The position numbers and the translations under genes are program-made. The notes under the pieces are model-generated. The model had not been told where the DNA came from, did no database searches, and worked only from the letters and a program-made list of their open reading frames with translations. Shown one piece after another: positions 25,082 to 34,083 of a stretch of DNA of 64,000 nt. The stretch comes from Methanocorpusculum sp. (lineage in GTDB: Archaea > Halobacteriota > Methanomicrobia > Methanomicrobiales > Methanocorpusculaceae): positions 222,535 through 286,534 of the forward strand of contig NZ_JAUSPQ010000004.1 in assembly GCF_030655665.1 (NCBI RefSeq), given 5' to 3'. Positions within the stretch are counted from its first letter, which is position 1; every line of letters starts with the position of its first letter.

Positions 25082-26284
25082 ATGACGAAAATAAAGTGGA
25101 TTGAGATAGATAATTTTCGTGGAATTTCTCATATTCGCTATGAGCCAAAGCAGATTAATCTATTGATTGGGAGGAATAATTCTGGAAAGACTACTGTTTT
25201 GGAGGCGATTTACAGTAATCTTACCGGAAGGTTTCACGAAGGTTCAAGGAATAAGGAACGCGTTTTTCGTATATATGATGTGAAATTCGGGGCAAATCGT
25301 GCAGAAATAAAGTCAGATATACATAATGTAGTATTATATGCTATCGATAAAGAATTACCAGACTCCATTCACGCAGAGTATGTGGTAAAATGCTATGAAT
25401 CACTTCATAAAATATTCGAAAAGAAAAATGTATCTGTAGATATAATTAGGGATTTGACTGAATTTATTATTGAACAATTACACTCTTCCATATCAATATA
25501 TGACGATAGTATGTTTATTTCAATTGATCCAGATAATTTGAGGTACTCAGACAAATCTATTTCTGCAGAGTATCTCAGATTAATTCAAAAAATGGATCCT
25601 ATGCAGGTTCAAACTAAGGATAAAAATAGAAATGAATATTCTCATTTGCTAAATCGTATGCGATATCTTGATGATATTGTACCTTACATTCAAAAAATAA
25701 TAAATGAAAACAGTCTTCCAAAAATAAATAATATTGTCCACATAAATGATATTAATAATATGTTACTATCCTCTTTTGAGGATGATGTAAAAATAATTGA
25801 ACTGGAAACAATCATTAAAGAACGTGATATTGTTCCGAATCTCGAAAGGCTTACAGAGAAAGGAGTCGTATACAAGTCCTCCAATGGTGAACTGACGACT
25901 CTGCCATATTGTATGCATGGAGATGGATTTTTTGCACTTCTTCAATTGCTTTATTCAATCAAAGATGCTGCCGGAGGGGTTCTTTTGATAGAGGAACCGG
26001 AGAATCATATGCATCCGGGATATCTGAGTATTTTTGTTGAACAGTTGCTTGAATGGGCGAAGGAACTTGATATTCAGGTGTTTATGACGACACACAGTTA
26101 TGATTTGATTGAGGTCCTGGCAAACTATTCTATGCATGATGATACGGAAAGTGCAGAGGAAAAGAAGATGATTCAGATTTCACGGATTGTGAAATACCAA
26201 GGAGAACATGAGATATATAATTATACTCCCGATAAAGCATTTGAGGAGATGGTAACGTTTAAACTTGACCTTCGCGGAACGTGA
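25082..26284 (+). CDS. AAA ATPase of the OLD/RecF-like (AAA_15/AAA_21) class
   Basis: 400 residues. N-terminal DNFRGIS precedes Walker A GRNNSGKT (30-37). The C-terminal half has the ABC-type Walker B LLIEEPENHMHPG (about 300-312) and the switch TTHSYDLIEVL (about 336-346). No coiled-coil arm long enough for SMC/RecF; the middle (about 100-270) is a helical insert. This is the ATPase half of OLD-type systems. The TOPRIM domain usually fused to it is absent here and is supplied by the next gene, whose start overlaps the stop by 4 bp. AT-rich with AT-ending codons, unlike metG before it. Likely a mobile defence module (inference). Confidence 0.85.
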   Translation: MTKIKWIEIDNFRGISHIRYEPKQINLLIGRNNSGKTTVLEAIYSNLTGRFHEGSRNKERVFRIYDVKFGANRAEIKSDIHNVVLYAIDKELPDSIHAEYVVKCYESLHKIFEKKNVSVDIIRDLTEFIIEQLHSSISIYDDSMFISIDPDNLRYSDKSISAEYLRLIQKMDPMQVQTKDKNRNEYSHLLNRMRYLDDIVPYIQKIINENSLPKINNIVHINDINNMLLSSFEDDVKIIELETIIKERDIVPNLERLTEKGVVYKSSNGELTTLPYCMHGDGFFALLQLLYSIKDAAGGVLLIEEPENHMHPGYLSIFVEQLLEWAKELDIQVFMTTHSYDLIEVLANYSMHDDTESAEEKKMIQISRIVKYQGEHEIYNYTPDKAFEEMVTFKLDLRGT

Positions 26285-26853
26285 TATTTGTGAAGAAAAT
26301 AGTCCTTTGTGAAGGTAAACATGATCAAATCCTAATTTCTCTATTATTAATAAAAAATCGTATCCCATTTTCAATAAAAACATCGAAACAGATCATGACT
26401 AAGTCTGAACATTCCGGTGAAACACTAATTATTCGTGAGTTTCTCGGCAATGGGGGGAAAGGCAAATCCCAACTAATTAAGGAAGAAAATGGAAGAGATA
26501 ACTGTATATTTCATTTTTCTTCGTTATATGGGACCAGAGATGAGCGGTATTCTCTAAAAGTTATTCTGGATAACGATGATGGCTATTGTCATGAGAAGCT
26601 CACTAAGAGAATTGAGACTGAGCACAAGAACGTGCATCTTTCAAGAATATCAAACTGTAGATATCGTCTGACTAAATCAGATGCATTTCAGGTGTTTATC
26701 TATCCTAAAACTTTGACAGACTCGGTTAATGAAACTTTGAATGAAAATACTAATTTCTATCACGGAGACGATGATTTAACGCAATTGTTTACACGTTATT
26801 TGAATCAGGCCCCATCATGGATTTCTGAGTTAGAGAGTTTTTTGCTGGATTAA
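26281..26853 (+). CDS. TOPRIM-like nuclease/effector partner of the AAA ATPase
   Basis: 190 residues from GTG 26281, coupled to the ATPase gene by a GTGA overlap (GTG 26290 is an alternative start). Seen: IVLCEGKHDQILI, with the TOPRIM glutamate at E11 followed by Gly and Asp15, and VILDNDDG with acidic D97, D99 and D100 after a beta strand, in the right order for a small TOPRIM (OLD, AriB or DUF3226-like). The middle carries GNGGKGK. In OLD, Gabija and PARIS the TOPRIM subunit is the nuclease controlled by the ATPase; the same split of labour is expected here. The exact family cannot be settled by eye. Confidence 0.65.
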   Translation: MIFVKKIVLCEGKHDQILISLLLIKNRIPFSIKTSKQIMTKSEHSGETLIIREFLGNGGKGKSQLIKEENGRDNCIFHFSSLYGTRDERYSLKVILDNDDGYCHEKLTKRIETEHKNVHLSRISNCRYRLTKSDAFQVFIYPKTLTDSVNETLNENTNFYHGDDDLTQLFTRYLNQAPSWISELESFLLD

Positions 26854-26987
26854 TAAATAAAATCTCTTACCAAAATTTGAGTTTTCAGATTTTATAGATT
26901 AAAAAAATCAACCAGCTGGCAATTCCACTGTCCTGAAAAAGTTACATCTATTCTAACTAAAAAAAGAGTTTAGAGAATACTTAAAGA

Positions 26988-27122
26988 TCACTTTCGCTTG
27001 TTTTTGGTTTTCATGCCTTTTATATCAGCCTTTTTCGGGAAATGCTCACTGAATTTCTTTGTGTCGGTCTTATCTGCAAATCGGATGGAGTTGTCATCGT
27101 CATCTACAAAATCAAATGCCAT
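26988..27122 (-). CDS. Small charged protein (44 aa), tentative
   Basis: ATG at 27120-27122 to TGA at 26988. The translation begins MAFDFVDDDDNSIRF and ends in a basic tail (MKTKNKRK): acidic front, basic end. No Shine-Dalgarno is visible, but an AT-rich stretch (27138-27160) could serve a leaderless transcript. The opposite strand of this gap has no better frame. It lies between the TOPRIM gene and the MFS gene. Confidence 0.4.
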   Translation of the reverse strand: MAFDFVDDDDNSIRFADKTDTKKFSEHFPKKADIKGMKTKNKRK

Positions 27123-27201
27123 TATTTTGTATATGGCATTTTTTGGAGATAAATTTTATCTCAGACGGAGCGTGATGCTCCGCATCCCATGAGATGGGGT
27201 C

Positions 27202-28386
27202 TTACTCCTCGGCAGATTCTGCAGGCTTATCCGAGTATGTGATAAACAGCGCGAGGATCGGACAGAGGACCGTTGGCACGATCAGCAAAAACATCGCGTC
27301 CGGCAGGGAACCCATGACATCCGCCGCCCACCCAATCAGCGCCGCTCCAACGCCGCCGATCCCCATCGAAAGACCAAGCGTGAGACCGGACGCAAACCCG
27401 ACGCTGCCCGGCAGAAGGTCCTGGGTCATCGTCACCGAGGCCACATAACAGAAGCTCGCAAAGAATGCATACAGCATGATACCGGCATACATCGACCATC
27501 CGGTCGAGAGAAAGATCAGGCAGAAACACGGGATCGCACAGAGAAATCCGATCACAAGCACCCTCTTTCGCCCAAACTTGTCGGAAAGATACCCTCCCGC
27601 GATCTGCCCCACCACCCCGGAGAACAGCATGACAGAAATGATGACCGACGTCGTAAACGTGTCGATTCCCTGATACCATAAGAGAAGCAGGGTCGGCAGA
27701 TACGTGATGACCCCGACATACGCCCATGCCCGCAGAGCACAGACCGTGACGACGAGTCCTGCAGGTATCCACCAGTATTTTCCGTGGACCTGCTTTTTTT
27801 CGACCACGGGTTTCTTTATCGGTTCGACAGCACCGGTGCGGCGGTCGTTTCGATAGATCCATGCGGCCCCGATGATCCCCGGCACCACCATCCAGGCGAC
27901 CGACGGCAGACCGCCGAACGTGATGAAAAGACCGGCGATCAGCGGACCAAGTGAATAACTGATGCTCCCGCTTGTGGTAAAGATCGAGTTATACAATCCC
28001 TTTTTTGCAGGCGGACTCAGTTTATGGACGAGAGCCATGGCAGAAGGATGAAAAAGGGCATGACCTACTGCTGCTCCTCCGACAAGGAACAGGATGACCA
28101 GGTAATTGTTTGCTAAGACCGAGAGGGATATCCCGACACTGCCGATCAGAACACAGAGCGGCACGCTGACCCACTTGCCAGTCCGATCCCCATACAGCCC
28201 GATGAACGGCTGGGTGACGGATGAGACCACATTGAACACGGTAATGACCAGTCCAGCGAGAAAATACGAGAGCCCCATATTGACGATGAGAAGAGGGAGG
28301 ATCACCGGCAGGATCGGGGTATAGAGATCGATCAGAAAATGACCGCTGATCGCCCCGGTTATTTTAGTGTCATATACCCGCCGCAT
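27202..28386 (-). CDS. Major facilitator superfamily transporter (fosmidomycin-resistance-like)
   Basis: 394 residues from ATG 28386 (406 if ATG 28422 is used). Twelve hydrophobic segments and the motifs GLYGDRTGKW (loop 2-3) and GYLSDKFGRKRV (loop 8-9), which are classic MFS signatures. The layout resembles the Fsr-type drug exporters. The later start is favoured because TTATATAC lies only about 8 bp before ATG 28422 but about 45 bp before 28386. Substrate unknown. Upstream on the same strand is the SLC13-type permease. Confidence 0.88.
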   Translation of the reverse strand: MRRVYDTKITGAISGHFLIDLYTPILPVILPLLIVNMGLSYFLAGLVITVFNVVSSVTQPFIGLYGDRTGKWVSVPLCVLIGSVGISLSVLANNYLVILFLVGGAAVGHALFHPSAMALVHKLSPPAKKGLYNSIFTTSGSISYSLGPLIAGLFITFGGLPSVAWMVVPGIIGAAWIYRNDRRTGAVEPIKKPVVEKKQVHGKYWWIPAGLVVTVCALRAWAYVGVITYLPTLLLLWYQGIDTFTTSVIISVMLFSGVVGQIAGGYLSDKFGRKRVLVIGFLCAIPCFCLIFLSTGWSMYAGIMLYAFFASFCYVASVTMTQDLLPGSVGFASGLTLGLSMGIGGVGAALIGWAADVMGSLPDAMFLLIVPTVLCPILALFITYSDKPAESAEE

Positions 28387-28459
28387 GGAGTCGCCTGAAG
28401 ATGAGTAATGATAATCACGCATCGTATATAACTAGTTGAGCCGGGATCCGCCGATTCGA

Positions 28460-29695
28460 TCAGGCAACCAGCAGACCGACCACACTGATCCAGCCGATAT
28501 ACACCACGGCAGCGATAAGGGTCATGGGCAAACCTATTTTAAAAAACTCAATAAACGAAAAGGTCTTGCCGCTCTTTTCCGCATGCTGGAGAATGATCAC
28601 GGTCGAAGCAGCGCCGATGATCGTAAGCGAACCGGCGGCCGTGCATCCGGCAACGAGTGTCATATACAGTGGGATCCCGGAACCAGAAAGGACCGGCAGG
28701 ATCAGTGCCACGAACGGCACATTCGAGATGAACTGGGACACGATGACCGTCGAAGTAAACAGGACCGGGATCGAAGTCAGATCGGAAGACGGCAGGATGG
28801 TCTGGATAAAACCAGAGTTCCATACCGCCGCCATCAGGACAAACATCGAAGCAAAGAACAGGAGCGTCGACCAGTCGACCCTTCGCAGAAGTTGGAACCG
28901 CCTTTTGGAGAACAGAAGGAGGGGCAGCGCCGCAACGGCCGCGATGAACACAAAGGGCAGTTCGAAACCGAAAAATGACAGCACCACCCGCAAAACGATC
29001 GTCAGAAAAACGAGCCCTAATGAGATCGTTGAAAGCCGGGCAAGACTATTATGGAAGACCACCTCCTCACTCTCCTGTATCACAAAGGAATCCCGGTCAG
29101 GGATGGTCAGCAGAAGGATCCGGTACAGAACGTACAGGCAAATCACCGAAGGGACAACGAGATACAGGGCAAACTCCTGAAAAGCATTCGGGACCCCGCC
29201 TGACAACGCCACCAGCAGATTCTGCGGATTTCCTATCGGGGTCATGCAGCTGCCGAACGTCACCGAAAAACACAAAGCAAACAGCATCGTTTTGACCGGG
29301 ATATTATATCTTGCCGCACAGAAAAGCGCGACCGTGGTCCCGATTATCGCGACGGTGTCGTTCATAAGAAATGCCGAAAACACTGCCATCAGCAGAATAA
29401 AACTGAACAACACGGCCTTCTTCGTCTGTGCACGGGCAAATCCCTTCAGCGAGACCCTATGAAGGAGACCGGACTTTTCGAGAGCGGCACCGAGAACAAA
29501 CATCCCCAGCAAAAAGAAGATGACCTCAAAATTGATCGAAAAAAACGCATCCGGAAGCGTGATCGTTCCAAGAACCAGGGCGGCAAAAGCACCGGCCGTC
29601 ATGATCGCCCAGATCGGAAGACGGACCTTTCCGATCCGCCGCACAACGATCAGACAGAAAACAACTGCAAGGATCCAGACTGCGATCGGGACCAT
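28460..29695 (-). CDS. SLC13/ArsB-type anion permease
   Basis: 411 residues, about eleven hydrophobic segments. Motifs typical of the ion-transporter superfamily are present: NDTVAIIGTT (first half), FGSCMTPIGNPQNLLVALSG, and in the second half SNVPFVALILPVL and GSLTIIGAAS. The family moves di/tricarboxylates, sulfate, or arsenite with Na+ or H+; the substrate cannot be told. No signal of an arsenic operon is near. It starts 6 bp after the Alba stop, so it is co-transcribed with asd and alba. Confidence 0.85.
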   Translation of the reverse strand: MVPIAVWILAVVFCLIVVRRIGKVRLPIWAIMTAGAFAALVLGTITLPDAFFSINFEVIFFLLGMFVLGAALEKSGLLHRVSLKGFARAQTKKAVLFSFILLMAVFSAFLMNDTVAIIGTTVALFCAARYNIPVKTMLFALCFSVTFGSCMTPIGNPQNLLVALSGGVPNAFQEFALYLVVPSVICLYVLYRILLLTIPDRDSFVIQESEEVVFHNSLARLSTISLGLVFLTIVLRVVLSFFGFELPFVFIAAVAALPLLLFSKRRFQLLRRVDWSTLLFFASMFVLMAAVWNSGFIQTILPSSDLTSIPVLFTSTVIVSQFISNVPFVALILPVLSGSGIPLYMTLVAGCTAAGSLTIIGAASTVIILQHAEKSGKTFSFIEFFKIGLPMTLIAAVVYIGWISVVGLLVA

Positions 29696-29701
29696 AACGT
29701 G

Positions 29702-29971
29702 TTACGACTTCTGCAAAACGATCTCTATCGAAGAGACGTTCGTAGGTCCGTCATCTGTTTCAACCGAGTCCGTAGATATGGATATACTTTTTTTGACAAT
29801 ACCGGTAAGGAACTGACGGGTCGATACTTCGGCTGTATCGACCGCACGGACTATGGCTTTTCCGCGTGCTTTGATCACGACCTCCGAATTGCCGTTGTTG
29901 AACTGTGTGACTACAGCAAGTACATAACTCATCAAAGGTTTTGTGCCGATCAGTACAGTGTTGTCGTCCAT
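29702..29971 (-). CDS. albA: Alba family DNA/RNA-binding chromatin protein
   Basis: 89 residues. The small archaeal chromatin and RNA-binding protein binds double-stranded DNA as a dimer. Seen: N-terminal [18 protein letters not shown] with the binding lysine (K11), [18 protein letters not shown] in the centre, and SSIEIVLQK at the end. K11 is the residue whose acetylation modulates DNA binding in Sulfolobus. It lies 22 bp downstream of asd and 6 bp upstream of the permease gene. Confidence 0.92.
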   Translation of the reverse strand: MDDNTVLIGTKPLMSYVLAVVTQFNNGNSEVVIKARGKAIVRAVDTAEVSTRQFLTGIVKKSISISTDSVETDDGPTNVSSIEIVLQKS

Positions 29972-29993
29972 TTGTTTAGTATATAGGGGATTC

Positions 29994-31010
29994 TCAGATA
30001 TATTTCATCGTACGCAGCAGTTCTGCGTTTAAGACGGAGGCGCCGGCGGCACCGCGGATGGTGTTATGTCCCATCGCAACGAACCGGATACCTTCCCGCA
30101 CTCTGCCGACCGATACGGTCATGGCATTGCCGCGGTTTCGGTCAAGCCTGGGCTGCGGACGGTTTTCCTGATCGAGATAGAGGACGGTATGGTCCGGCTG
30201 GGTCGGGAGACCCGAGAACGGAGGCTGCCAGGTTTTGAATGCGTCAATGACTTCTGCGGGTGTTGCCTTGATGTCGATCCATACATTGAGCGTGTGCCCG
30301 TCGATGACCGGCACGCGGTTACAGGATGCGGAGACCGAGAACGGAGCGCCGGTGATCTTGCCGCCGTCGAGGGTCCCGAGGATCTTGTTTGCTTCACGGG
30401 ACATCTTTTCCTCTTCGCTGCCGATGTAGGGGATCACATTATCATAGATGCTGAAAGCGGGCACGCCCTCAAAACCTGCACCGGAGATCGCCTGCATGGT
30501 TGCGACATTGATGTTCGAGAAGGAGAATTTCCTCAGGGGGGCAAGGGCCGTCGCGAGCATGATCGTCGAACAGTTCGGATTCGTTACGATGAACCCGTCC
30601 CGTCCCTTTTTACGCTGGACGTCGATCAGAGCGGCGTGGTCCGGGTTGACCTCGGCGATCATCAGAGGGACGTCGGCTTCCATTCTGTGGGAACTTGCAT
30701 TACTGCAGACACCCACTCCCGCATCGGCGATATCGGTTTCGAGTTTGGTGGCAATATCGGCAGGCAGAGCTGAGAACACTACATCACAATCTTTCACCGC
30801 GTCAACGGTCGTCGGAGCGACGATGAGTTCTGCTGCAGAATCCGGGAATGGTGAGTCGAGCCGCCAGTTTACCACCGATCCGTAGGTTTTTCCTGCCGAA
30901 CGTTCGGATGCCGTAAGAGTGGTCAGGTTGAACCACGGGTGGTCTGCGAGCAACTGTACAAACCGCTGACCGACCGCGCCGGTCGCGCCAAGTACACCTA
31001 CATTTATCAT
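29994..31010 (-). CDS. asd: Aspartate-semialdehyde dehydrogenase
   Basis: 338 residues from ATG 31010. It makes aspartate semialdehyde for lysine, threonine and methionine synthesis. Seen: Rossmann start [18 protein letters not shown] (residues 3-20), active-site Cys in [10 protein letters not shown], and the later catalytic HTLNVWI segment. It is the archaeal/fungal type. The frame is open to 31097, but TATTTAAATA lies about 25 bp before ATG 31010, making a leaderless transcript likely. Confidence 0.95.
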   Translation of the reverse strand: MINVGVLGATGAVGQRFVQLLADHPWFNLTTLTASERSAGKTYGSVVNWRLDSPFPDSAAELIVAPTTVDAVKDCDVVFSALPADIATKLETDIADAGVGVCSNASSHRMEADVPLMIAEVNPDHAALIDVQRKKGRDGFIVTNPNCSTIMLATALAPLRKFSFSNINVATMQAISGAGFEGVPAFSIYDNVIPYIGSEEEKMSREANKILGTLDGGKITGAPFSVSASCNRVPVIDGHTLNVWIDIKATPAEVIDAFKTWQPPFSGLPTQPDHTVLYLDQENRPQPRLDRNRGNAMTVSVGRVREGIRFVAMGHNTIRGAAGASVLNAELLRTMKYI

Positions 31011-31180
31011 AGAAAGATATAGGGTGCGGCTCTTATTTAAATACGTGTTAGATAGTGTCTGTCCAACGAATAGGAATGTCGATTGGTATTTTTCCAATCA
31101 GAGATTCTGTAAAATAAACCTCATCTCATTTTATCGATGTTGAGCTTTTTTTGGGTGCGGGTTGGACGCTGAAAGCGGCC

Positions 31181-31218
31181 GACCTCAGCGGAGCAAATCT
31201 TTGATTTGCGACTGAGGG
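31181..31218 (-). repeat. Modular hairpin unit C
   Basis: One module: CCTCAGCGGA linker, GCAAATC-TTT-GATTTGC hairpin, then GACTGAGGG. It is the same kind of unit as in arrays A, B and D, and sits at the outer edge of the left cassette arm. Confidence 0.75.
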
Positions 31219-31451
31219 CTTCGGTTTCGTGTACGGGGTTTTTTCGGGAGGTACAATTCATCACACGAAATTCACGAAAAAATCCGCGAAAACACGAAAA
31301 AGAAAAAGTTTCGTTGAGTGAAGCGTCCATGGTCCCGTCCCCCAACACCAAAAATCACAAATTCGCAAACCTTTGGTTTGCTCGGCTAAGGTCGTCGACT
31401 TCGTCGCCAACCCGCCAACGAAATGCACGAAAAGGGGGACAGGGGCGGAGG
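31219..31451 (+). repeat. Left arm of the inverted repeat bracketing the GxxExxY gene
   Basis: The inner part 31350-31451 matches the reverse complement of 31965-32067 with one substitution and one indel. It contains GCAAACC-TTT-GGTTTGC, CTCGGCTAAGG and the GTCGTCGAC block. The outer part is looser: CATCACACGAAATTCACGAAAAA (31258-31280) and CGGTTTCGTGTACG (31222-31235) recur inverted at 32143-32203. The spacer between them differs. Small frames crossing this arm are not genes. Confidence 0.9.
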
Positions 31452-31528
31452 GTTGATTGGTTGGTTGATCTATCGACCTGCATCAACGGGGTGATTTTTA
31501 TTAGTATAGACCGGTAAAATAAAAGATA

Positions 31529-31951
31529 ATGCTCTATTACAAAGACGAATCCTATGCAATTTTCGGGGCTATTTTTGAAGTGTACAAAACCCTAGGAAAC
31601 ACGTTCATCGAATCATTTTATCAGAAAGCTCTGGAGCATGAATTTAACCTGAGAAATATTCCGTTTGTCCCGCAAAAACGTATCCAGGCAGTATACAAAG
31701 GTCAGGATATCGGATATTATACCCCGGATTTTGTCTGTTATGATTGCATCATCGTTGAACTGAAGTCACGGGAGAATACCACAGATGAAGAACAAAAACA
31801 GGTGATAAACTATCTCAATCTCGGGAAATACGACCTGGGAATCTTAGTGAATTTTGGCACATATCCAAAGGTGTACGTGCAAAGGATCGTCCGAAAGGGA
31901 GCGTCACTTACTTCTGTGGAGGAAGAGGAACCGCCGTATTATTTTGGGTGA
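31529..31951 (+). CDS. GxxExxY family protein (PD-(D/E)xK-like)
   Basis: 140 residues. It matches the GxxExxY family layout: FGAIFEVYKTLGNTFIESFY (residues 12-31), YTPDFVCYDCIIVELKS (with D67, E77 and K79 as a nuclease-like triad), NYLNLGKYDLGILVNFG. The naming motif reads TFIESFY, so the first Gly is replaced by Thr25. The family has a restriction-endonuclease-like fold but no firm function. The gene stands alone between two long inverted arms, in a gap between asd and serS, the same architecture as the KAP gene at 15.8 kb. Confidence 0.88.
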   Translation: MLYYKDESYAIFGAIFEVYKTLGNTFIESFYQKALEHEFNLRNIPFVPQKRIQAVYKGQDIGYYTPDFVCYDCIIVELKSRENTTDEEQKQVINYLNLGKYDLGILVNFGTYPKVYVQRIVRKGASLTSVEEEEPPYYFG

Positions 31952-31964
31952 AGGAAAATCCTTT

Positions 31965-32203
31965 CCTCCACCCCTGTCCCCCCTTTTCGTGCATTTCGTT
32001 GGCGGGTTGGCGACGAAGTCGACGACCTTAGCCGAGCAAACCAAAGGTTTGCGAATTTGTGATTTTTCGTGTGGGGGGACGGGGGAGGGTACGATGTACA
32101 CTCGCCTTACAACCGATCTATCTATTTTTCGTGTTTTCGTGTGTTTTTCGTGAATTTCGTGTGATGGATGCGCTCATGAAAAAGAATCTCGTACACGAAA
32201 CCG
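31965..32203 (-). repeat. Right arm of the inverted repeat bracketing the GxxExxY gene
   Basis: Inverted copy of the left arm. The inner 103 bp begin 14 bp after the GxxExxY stop codon. Outer blocks: ACACGAAATTCACG reads inverted near 32147-32165, and CGTACACGAAACCG at 32190-32203. Confidence 0.9.
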
Positions 32204-32226
32204 AAAAAGATCGTTGACAGCGTTTC

Positions 32227-32347
32227 CAACCCGCACACTCGCAAATCAAAGATTTGATCGCAAGTCTATCGACTTGCTCAGCTAAGGCCACCCCTACGGG
32301 TCGGCCCGCCTCCGCTGAGGGCGAGCCTATCGGCTCACCCCGCACAC
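32227..32347 (-). repeat. Modular hairpin array D
   Basis: Read on the minus strand the order is GAGCC-GATA-GGCTC, CCTCAGCGGAGG linker, GGCCGACCC-GTAG-GGGTGGCC, CTTAGCTGAG linker, GCAAGTC-GATA-GACTTGC, then CAAATC/GATTTG. It equals array A (20828-20953) except that one middle stem is replaced by another self-complementary stem. It ends about 75 bp from the serS stop. Confidence 0.85.
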
Positions 32348-32422
32348 CAAAAACGGTTTCTTCAATCAACACCATTCTGCCCAACGGATTGACATATCGA
32401 TTGGACAGAGCAAAAAAAGAGG

Positions 32423-33700
32423 TTAGAGATACTCCAGACCGTTCATATACGGGCGAAGGACCTTGGGGATCTCGACCTTGCCGTCTTCGGTCTGGTAGTT
32501 TTCGAGGATACAGCGCAGAGCACGGGAAGTGGCTACCGCCGTAGAATTTAGGGTGTGGAGCCACTGTTTGGACTCGAATTCATGTGCATCGCGGACACGG
32601 ATGTTCAGCCGTACCGACTGATAAGCGGTACAGTTCGAACAGGAGACTACTTCGCGGTACTCATTGTCCCGCGGCATCCATGCCTCCATATCATACTTTT
32701 TCGCAGCAACGGTCCCGATATCGCCGGTACAGATGTTCACAACCCGGTAGGGAAGACCGAGTTTCGTAAACAGCTCTTCTGAGTTTGCCAACAGCTCCTC
32801 GTGCATTTCCCAGGACTTCTCAGGCATACAATAGATGAACTGTTCAATCTTGGTGAACTGGTGGACACGGAAAAGACCGCGGGAATCAAGTCCGTGAGCC
32901 CCGATCTCACGCCGGAAACAAGGCGAGATACCCACCATTTTCAGAGGAAGATCCTTCTCTTCGAAGATCTCGTCCTGATACATGGCGGCCATGGGGTGTT
33001 CCGCAGTGGCGATCAAATAGGCATCGTCATTCTCGATCTTGTACATGACCTTCTCGAAATCCCCGAGGTCAGTGACCTCCTCGTAGGATTTTCTGTTCAT
33101 CATGTACGGCGGGATGATGGGGGTATAGCCTTTGGCGATGATCGTATCCAGAGCAAACCTCTGCAGAGCGAGATCAAGGAGAGCGAGATTGCCTTTCAGG
33201 AAATAGAATCCTGCACCGCTCGTTTTTGTGGCACGCTCAAAGTCGGCCCAGCCGTTTTCTGCGGCAAGTTCCCCGTGGTTCTTCAGTTCGAAATCGAGGA
33301 TCCGCGGCGTGCCAACTTTCTTCACGACGACGTTTTCCGTATCGTCTTTCCCGTAGGGAACACTCTCGTGGAGGATATTCGGCAGACGCATCAGGTAATA
33401 TCTTACCAGTTCGGTCGCCTTTTCCATGATATCGTCGTTATCCTTGATCATTCCAGGCAAAGCCTTTGCTTCGGCAAAAAGAGGAGCCGGATCCTTCCCC
33501 TCTTTTTTAGCGGCATTGATATCCTTTGCTATCTGATTTCTTCTGGCACGAAGTTCATTGTTTTTGACCGTGAGTTCGCGGAAAATTTTATCCTGTTCAA
33601 GAACCGTATCGACCCAGAGAAGTTTCTCGGCATCCTGGCGTTTTTCCAGATCTGCCAGAACTACTTCCGGGTGGGCTCTGACGAATTTGATATCGAGCAT
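32423..33700 (-). CDS. serS: Seryl-tRNA synthetase (common, bacterial-type)
   Basis: 425 residues. Charges tRNA(Ser) and tRNA(Sec-like). Seen: an N-terminal coiled-coil arm (about 30-100) that holds the tRNA long variable arm, and the class II motifs: motif 2 GISPCFRREIGAHGLDSRG LFRVHQF region (about 262-288) and motif 3 near NSTAVATSRALRCILEN. This is the ordinary SerRS, not the rare methanogenic form with a zinc site. 425 residues is normal. Divergent from acylphosphatase. Confidence 0.95.
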   Translation of the reverse strand: MLDIKFVRAHPEVVLADLEKRQDAEKLLWVDTVLEQDKIFRELTVKNNELRARRNQIAKDINAAKKEGKDPAPLFAEAKALPGMIKDNDDIMEKATELVRYYLMRLPNILHESVPYGKDDTENVVVKKVGTPRILDFELKNHGELAAENGWADFERATKTSGAGFYFLKGNLALLDLALQRFALDTIIAKGYTPIIPPYMMNRKSYEEVTDLGDFEKVMYKIENDDAYLIATAEHPMAAMYQDEIFEEKDLPLKMVGISPCFRREIGAHGLDSRGLFRVHQFTKIEQFIYCMPEKSWEMHEELLANSEELFTKLGLPYRVVNICTGDIGTVAAKKYDMEAWMPRDNEYREVVSCSNCTAYQSVRLNIRVRDAHEFESKQWLHTLNSTAVATSRALRCILENYQTEDGKVEIPKVLRPYMNGLEYL

Positions 33701-33807
33701 GATTGACTAGTAATGTTTGCGCTTTTAGATGAAGAGGGTTTTTGTTATACAAACGAGTTATTAAACATCAAATGACATACTTAAGATAACAACCAGGTCA
33801 GACGATC

Positions 33808-34080
33808 ATGAAACAGACAATGGAGATCCTCTTCTCCGGAAGGGTACAAAAAGTCGGCTTTCGTGCCTGCATAAGAAACGCAGGATTAAACTTGGGATTG
33901 TGCGGCGAAGTAGAGAACCTATCCAACGGCAAGGTCCGGGTTCTTGTTACCGGAGAGGACGTCATCATCGAAAAGTTCCTCGCCATGACCTACTCCTGCC
34001 CGCGTGCGATCATCAGGGATCTGAAATGCACCGGCTATGTTCTGACCGATTTCACTGATTTTACGATAATACGGGAGTAA
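33808..34080 (+). CDS. acyP: Acylphosphatase
   Basis: 90 residues. It hydrolyses carboxyl-phosphate bonds such as acetyl phosphate. Seen: FSGRVQKVGFRACIRNAG, with the catalytic Arg in VGFR, and GEVENLSNGKVRVLVTG, with the Asn of the family. Length and motif order are standard. It is first of three plus-strand genes (3 bp to the next). Confidence 0.92.
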   Translation: MKQTMEILFSGRVQKVGFRACIRNAGLNLGLCGEVENLSNGKVRVLVTGEDVIIEKFLAMTYSCPRAIIRDLKCTGYVLTDFTDFTIIRE

Positions 34081-34083
34081 AAA

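Noticed and set aside
15793..26853. One defence island joining the KAP NTPase and the AAA/TOPRIM pair
   Set aside because: They are 8 kb apart, separated by housekeeping genes (mrp, mcrA2, metG), and have different flanks; they are best treated as separate acquisitions.
31206..31517. Plus-strand frame in the left cassette arm
   Set aside because: It encodes only the inverted-repeat sequence; a related frame appears in the other arm for the same reason.
32118..32564. Minus-strand frame through array D into serS
   Set aside because: Most of the translation is the hairpin repeats read through, plus an off-frame piece of serS; not a gene.
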